DNA of 51,795 nucleotides, taken from contig JBOZIK010000001.1 of assembly GCA_051453625.1 (NCBI GenBank), positions 161,256,506-161,308,300 on the forward strand. Reading direction: 5' to 3'. The notes beneath the pieces are model-generated. The model was not told where the DNA came from, did not search any database, and worked only from the letters and a program-made list of their open reading frames with translations. This document shows positions 47,691 to 51,795 of this stretch, in pieces; position 1 is the stretch's first letter, and each line of letters begins with the position of its first letter. The DNA is from Welwitschia mirabilis. Taxonomy: Eukaryota; Gnetophyta; Gnetopsida; Welwitschiales. The translations under genes and the position numbers were made by a program.

Positions 47691-49285
47691 CAGACATCTA
47701 AGAAATAGTGTACATGCTAATTATATTAAGCTAATTTAATTAATAGTAAAGATATTATTCCATTCAATTGAGAACATCTTTATGTTAAATTAACCAATTT
47801 AGATGTATCAAACTTGTCAAATTAGTATTATTTGAATATAAGATCCATGAAATTCAATGTTTTATCCAATGAAGGGAAGTCATCTATAAGGTAAAAGATG
47901 TCTACTACATATGAAGACATCTACTAAAGTGAAAAGATATATAAAAGAACTAGTGAATTCCTCAAAGTTCATTCACATTTAATGTCCTAATGAACTTCAT
48001 GTATTTTAAAGATTTTTTAAATAAAGACATCTACATATTTTGAGTTTGTCTACCATATCAACAAAAGTCTAAAGGATAGAAAAAGTTTTGGTAAAATCAA
48101 TAAAGCATAATAGAAGAAATCTACTAAAATTGGAGATGTTTACTTCTTAGAGAATTAATTCATTCAAATTTTAGAAATCTTCTCATGTAAAGTTATCTAG
48201 GCACTCCTAAGATCATTGATATGAGATGTTTGTAAAGATTTAAGAACTTTACAATAAGATGATTTTTAACAAACATCTAAAATTTGATTTTGATAATTCA
48301 TGAAGCATGTTTAATTATTAATTAAATATGTTTACACATTGTCAAGACACCTAGAGAAATAAATATATCTATAAGTAATGAAGAAATATTCTTTAATTAA
48401 AATGTAAAAAAAATCCATTATGACTCATAAATTAAAAATTTTTGTATGCTACCCTTTTTATAACCTATTTTGAAGATTTCGTAGTAAAGTACAAAAGGAA
48501 TAAAACTCAAAAAAATTAAAAAATTATTTAATGGGATTCTTTTTTTTAGATAAAAACTCCTTCACACTTATAGTGAAAGATTTAAAGATTTCTTGGTAAA
48601 GTACAAAAGGAATAAAACTCAAAAAAATAAAAAAATTATTTAAGGGGATTCATTTATGGCTCAAAAAGGCTTCATACATATGGTGAAATCCCTACAAGAC
48701 GTTTAAGAAGGATGGCCCAAAAGTGCTTCATCAAGTTACTCTTACTACTTCTGATAGGCTTTTGTCTAAGTAAGTAGGCATTATAATTTATTTTGTGTTC
48801 TTGCTAGCTTTCTTTCATTATATCCATGTACATTAAGATGAAAATTATATTTTTAAATAATAATAAATCCACGTTTCTCTTTTTTATTATGTTCTCACCT
48901 AGAGAGGCTTATATTTATTGGGTCCTAGAAGGATTACAAGTTGTATAAGTTCCTTGTGAGGATTCTTTTATGTGTTTCTAAGGGACACATTACTTTTTAA
49001 GCTTTAACCCTAAGAGGTTGATTTGATTACCTTATGAGAAAATACTTCATTATACTTGTATTTTTGTAAGCTAGATGGGAAGATGTAAATCAAAAAATAT
49101 TTCCCAGCAAAAATATCCAAAATAACCTTGATTCTACCCTTAGAGTATGGACTTATCTAGTTGTAAAACTATGTAAATTTTATAAGAGTTTTTATTTTTA
49201 TTTTCATTTACTTATTTTGTTTTAGAAATCCATTTCTTTTATAGTGTGATTTTTATATAGAACTCATTCACCCCTTTCTTTGACA
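47691..49285 (+). repeat. Probable copia-type LTR (3' part clearest)
   Basis: AGAGTATGGACTTATC followed by TAAAACTATGTAAATTTT (49143-49182) resembles the decayed GAGTGGATGTAGG...GAACCACGTAAATC block near the 3' end of many plant copia LTRs. CATTCACCCCTTTCTTTGACA (49265-49285) resembles the ATTCACCCCCCTCT block just before the LTR end. Upstream are repeated AGACATCT/AGATGTCT motifs (47692-48032) and a 112-bp tandem duplication, as found in long copia LTRs. The left border is not located; 47691 is only where the motif cluster begins. Confidence 0.4.
48471..48695 (+). repeat. Tandem duplication, period about 112 bp
   Basis: Unit 1 starts TGAAGATTTCGTAGTAAAG and unit 2 (from 48582) TAAAGATTTCTTGGTAAAG. 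Both continue with TACAAAAGGAATAAAACTC, an A-rich run and AATTATTTAA-GGGATTC, then a diverged TTCACAC / TTCATAC ... GGTGAAA part. Confidence 0.85.
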
Positions 49286-49287
49286 TT

Positions 49288-49300
49288 TTACTATCCACAC
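49288..49300 (+). promoter_or_regulatory. Weak candidate initiator-Met tRNA primer-binding site
   Basis: TTACTATCCACAC follows the probable LTR end TTTGACA by 2 nt and shares TATC with the TTGGTATCAGAGC consensus. The match is poor, so position is the main support. Confidence 0.2.
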
Positions 49301-49779
49301 TTGAGAATATGAAGAAAGTATGATTTAGCATTTTTTAGTTGGCACAAGGATGTAAGAAGTTTTTTTATAATAAAGTATTAACATTTCATATAGGTTGGTT
49401 TACTAGATTAATGAAGTTCACATACTAGTTTTTAATCATATGATTGAAATTAGTTTTATTTAATTATTTTATGTTATAAGGATTAAGCATACTATTGTAG
49501 ATAATTTCTTCAATTTTGATTCATTAGAGGTATATTAAATTGATGTATGTTTCTTTTTTTTCATTTGATAATGTGGATAAAAGTGCCTTATGCATCTATT
49601 TTTTAATGGTACTAAAGACCATTACTATATAGTTTTGCTTATGCAATTTCATCCTCTTTCTTAAAATCTTTATTTTATTTCCCTTGACATAGCTTTTAAC
49701 TTCTTATGAAATAAGGAATTAATGAAATTTTTGTTTAAAAATATACCAATCTACAATGATATGATGCTTTTACATGTAT

Positions 49780-49784
<5 letters not shown>
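49301..49784. other. AT-rich sequence, nothing recognised
   Basis: If the copia LTR call is right, this would be the start of its internal region, but no gag motif is seen. Confidence 0.4.

Positions 49785-49827
<43 letters not shown>
49785..49827. repeat. (AT)n microsatellite
   Basis: About 21 uninterrupted AT units directly upstream of an assembly gap. Confidence 0.95.
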
Positions 49828-49829
<2 letters not shown>

Positions 49830-49843
49830 TAATTACATGTTTA

Positions 49844-49943
49844 NNNNNNNNNNNNNNNNNNNNNNNNNNNNNNNNNNNNNNNNNNNNNNNNNNNNNNNNN
49901 NNNNNNNNNNNNNNNNNNNNNNNNNNNNNNNNNNNNNNNNNNN
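49844..49943. other. Assembly gap (100 N) with duplicated flanks
   Basis: Exactly 100 N. The 23 bases before it (49821-49843) are identical to the 23 bases after it (49944-49966), so the gap may be a failed overlap at the AT repeat. Confidence 0.95.
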
Positions 49944-49966
49944 ATATATAGATAATTACATGTTTA

Positions 49967-51795
49967 AAAATGGAGATACTAGAACTTTTAGTTGTATACT
50001 AATCAGCACATACTTATACATTATTAATGGATTTACTTTAATGTTGATTTTAAATTTTTAAATCATTTATAGTGCTTGATGTTTATAGATTAAGATTTTA
50101 GGTACTAAAAGAAGTGAACTAATGATTTATTAGTTTTATTATGATTGTTTTTAAGATATCTCCTTTTTTTATACACATAAGAAGGCTTCATTCTCATGAA
50201 AGTTTTATAACAATCAATTATCAATGAAAATTGAATGAATTATATTCATGAGAAATGAAGAAATATTAACATGTATGAATGTAATGTCTTACACAGTTAT
50301 TAAGTTTTTCTAATTTTAAAAAAACTTCAGTTTACCAAGCTATAGAAAAATATGTAATAAAATAATAGATAATAATGGTAGATAATATAAAATGGATGAT
50401 TATTGGATGGTATGGATAAGATAAGTAAAATAATGATATTAAGATAGTAGCTCTTTAGGTGTGTCATCTAAGTAACATGTTGAATGTCATTCTATCCCAT
50501 TTAAAATTATGTCTACATTGGATCCACTAGATAGAAAGCAAACTAATTAGAATTTACTTGATAAATAAGTCATTTAGATTTATAAATGTTGCTAATCTAA
50601 AAGTTGAAATTTAACAAAGATGAAACTAATGATTTATTATCTTGAAATGTTATCTTTTAGTCATAGATAATAATAAATAAAAAGATCTTTAAAGGAAATG
50701 TAATAGATTATGGTATGTTGCACTCATCGTCTATTTAGCCTCCTTTTAAACTCCAGATTTGACTATAAATTTATTATATTTCCTTTTTTTAAAAGCTACT
50801 AGATATAGAGTATTAGAAGATAATAAAAAATTTGAAAAATTTTATATCATTTTAAAAATAGTTCTACTTCTATATTTCTAAAACCTCATTAAATGACTTT
50901 TCCTAAATTTTTTTAATTTTAATAATAATCACACCTAATAGGTGAGGTATGATTTAGCTAATAATAATGCATTTTAAACACCTATTGACCAACTACTTAA
51001 TGGAGGAATAACCCTACTAATTTGCACCATGGAAAATATGTCCCTTAGAATGAAACATAACCACATGTCCTAAGCACCTATAGGGGTGATAAGTTCCTAT
51101 ACATACATGTTGTTTACTACTATTGCTAGATCCAAATTATGGATATGAATCATAAGAGAGCACCTAGAATCCAATAGTTATGCTAGATTAGTCTTGTTTC
51201 TTTATTATGCACATTTTCTTTCTTACAAATAAAATTTATAGATTAGATTTCACATTCTTGCAGAGGTAGGACATGATACTAAGATATTAATACATAAAAA
51301 ATAAAGGTTAACATAGTATAAATAACTAACGAGGGTGGTGATTTAGAGTAGAAAAGGATTTTAATGAAAGAAGAGACATGGAAATAAAAATGTTAACAAG
51401 AGTAATAAACACACAAACAAAGATAACAACATGATTTATTTTTATTTCAATTTGTGATTATGTTCATATGTTGTTACTTCCTAGTTATTATTTATTCGTA
51501 TAGTAAAGTGTCACATCCACATTTTTTCTTTTCTAATAAAATTTGCAAGTTTATGCTTAATGAAATATTTGGAAAATGTTGAATTACTTAAAACTTAAAT
51601 TATTATAATTGCCATGTTCTTGAATTGCTTTATTAGGGAGTTGCAATATGAATACTATTTTGTGTAAATGTTTGTACCTAATCTTTATATGCTCTTATCG
51701 TGGAAATGATATCTTTTGTTTACTTATGCAATTGAAAGTAAATGCTGAATTGAATGTTTACTATGGAGACATGTTATTTATTCCTTTTTCTCATT
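49967..51795. other. AT-rich sequence, nothing recognised
   Basis: No coding motif, LTR border or RNA gene could be supported to the window end. Confidence 0.45.

Noticed and set aside
47691-48360. CRISPR-like short repeats (GACATCTAC)
   Set aside because: Spacing is irregular, copies vary and the context is a plant retrotransposon LTR; no CRISPR features.
49837-50061. 74-codon plus frame
   Set aside because: Starts in the AT repeat and runs through the 100-N gap; not real.

Overview
The window looks like gene-free, repeat-filled heterochromatin of a flowering plant, probably a eudicot. The evidence is plant-type Ty3/gypsy LTR retrotransposons with primer-binding sites complementary to plant tRNA-Asp, plant L1-type LINE relics, strongly AT-rich DNA with very few CpG sites, and no intact open reading frame of useful length. 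I recognise no host gene, tRNA, rRNA or CRISPR. All protein assignments were made by eye from motif order and spacing, without a database search.

Layout. (1) 1-5019: minus-strand Ty3/gypsy family A. Its gag (1-1252) is broken by four in-frame stops. It is followed, in element order read right to left, by a leader with palindromes, a PBS and an LTR (1763-3050) that also has a polypurine tract on its far side. A 995-N gap and a second same-orientation LTR (to 5019) come next, so the array is a tandem or recombined element sharing an LTR. (2) 5020-6210: an L1-type LINE relic on minus, cut by the family A insertion inside its reverse-transcriptase domain. (3) 9850-11450: another L1-type LINE relic on plus. 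(4) 22675-32709: a complete but very old Ty3/gypsy element (family B, plus) with two LTRs, PBS, gag, protease, RT/RNase H, integrase, PPT and a perfect 5-bp target-site duplication TCTAT. (5) 34004-35234: a decayed solo LTR of family A on plus, flanked by ACCTT on both sides. (6) 40060-40344: an orphan gag-like fragment. (7) 43360-45455: a third non-LTR retrotransposon relic on minus, with an RT motif unlike plant L1 and an internal tandem duplication. (8) About 47690-49285: a probable copia-type LTR with palindromic motifs and a 112-bp tandem duplication. The stretches between these are AT-rich sequence in which I recognise nothing.

The most useful observations are: a hairpin exactly 17 nt upstream of the 3' LTR in both gypsy families; repeated GTCGTC/GACGAC palindromes in family A; decay almost wholly by C-to-T and G-to-A changes, shown base by base in the family B PBS; and the nesting and recombination history visible from target-site duplications.
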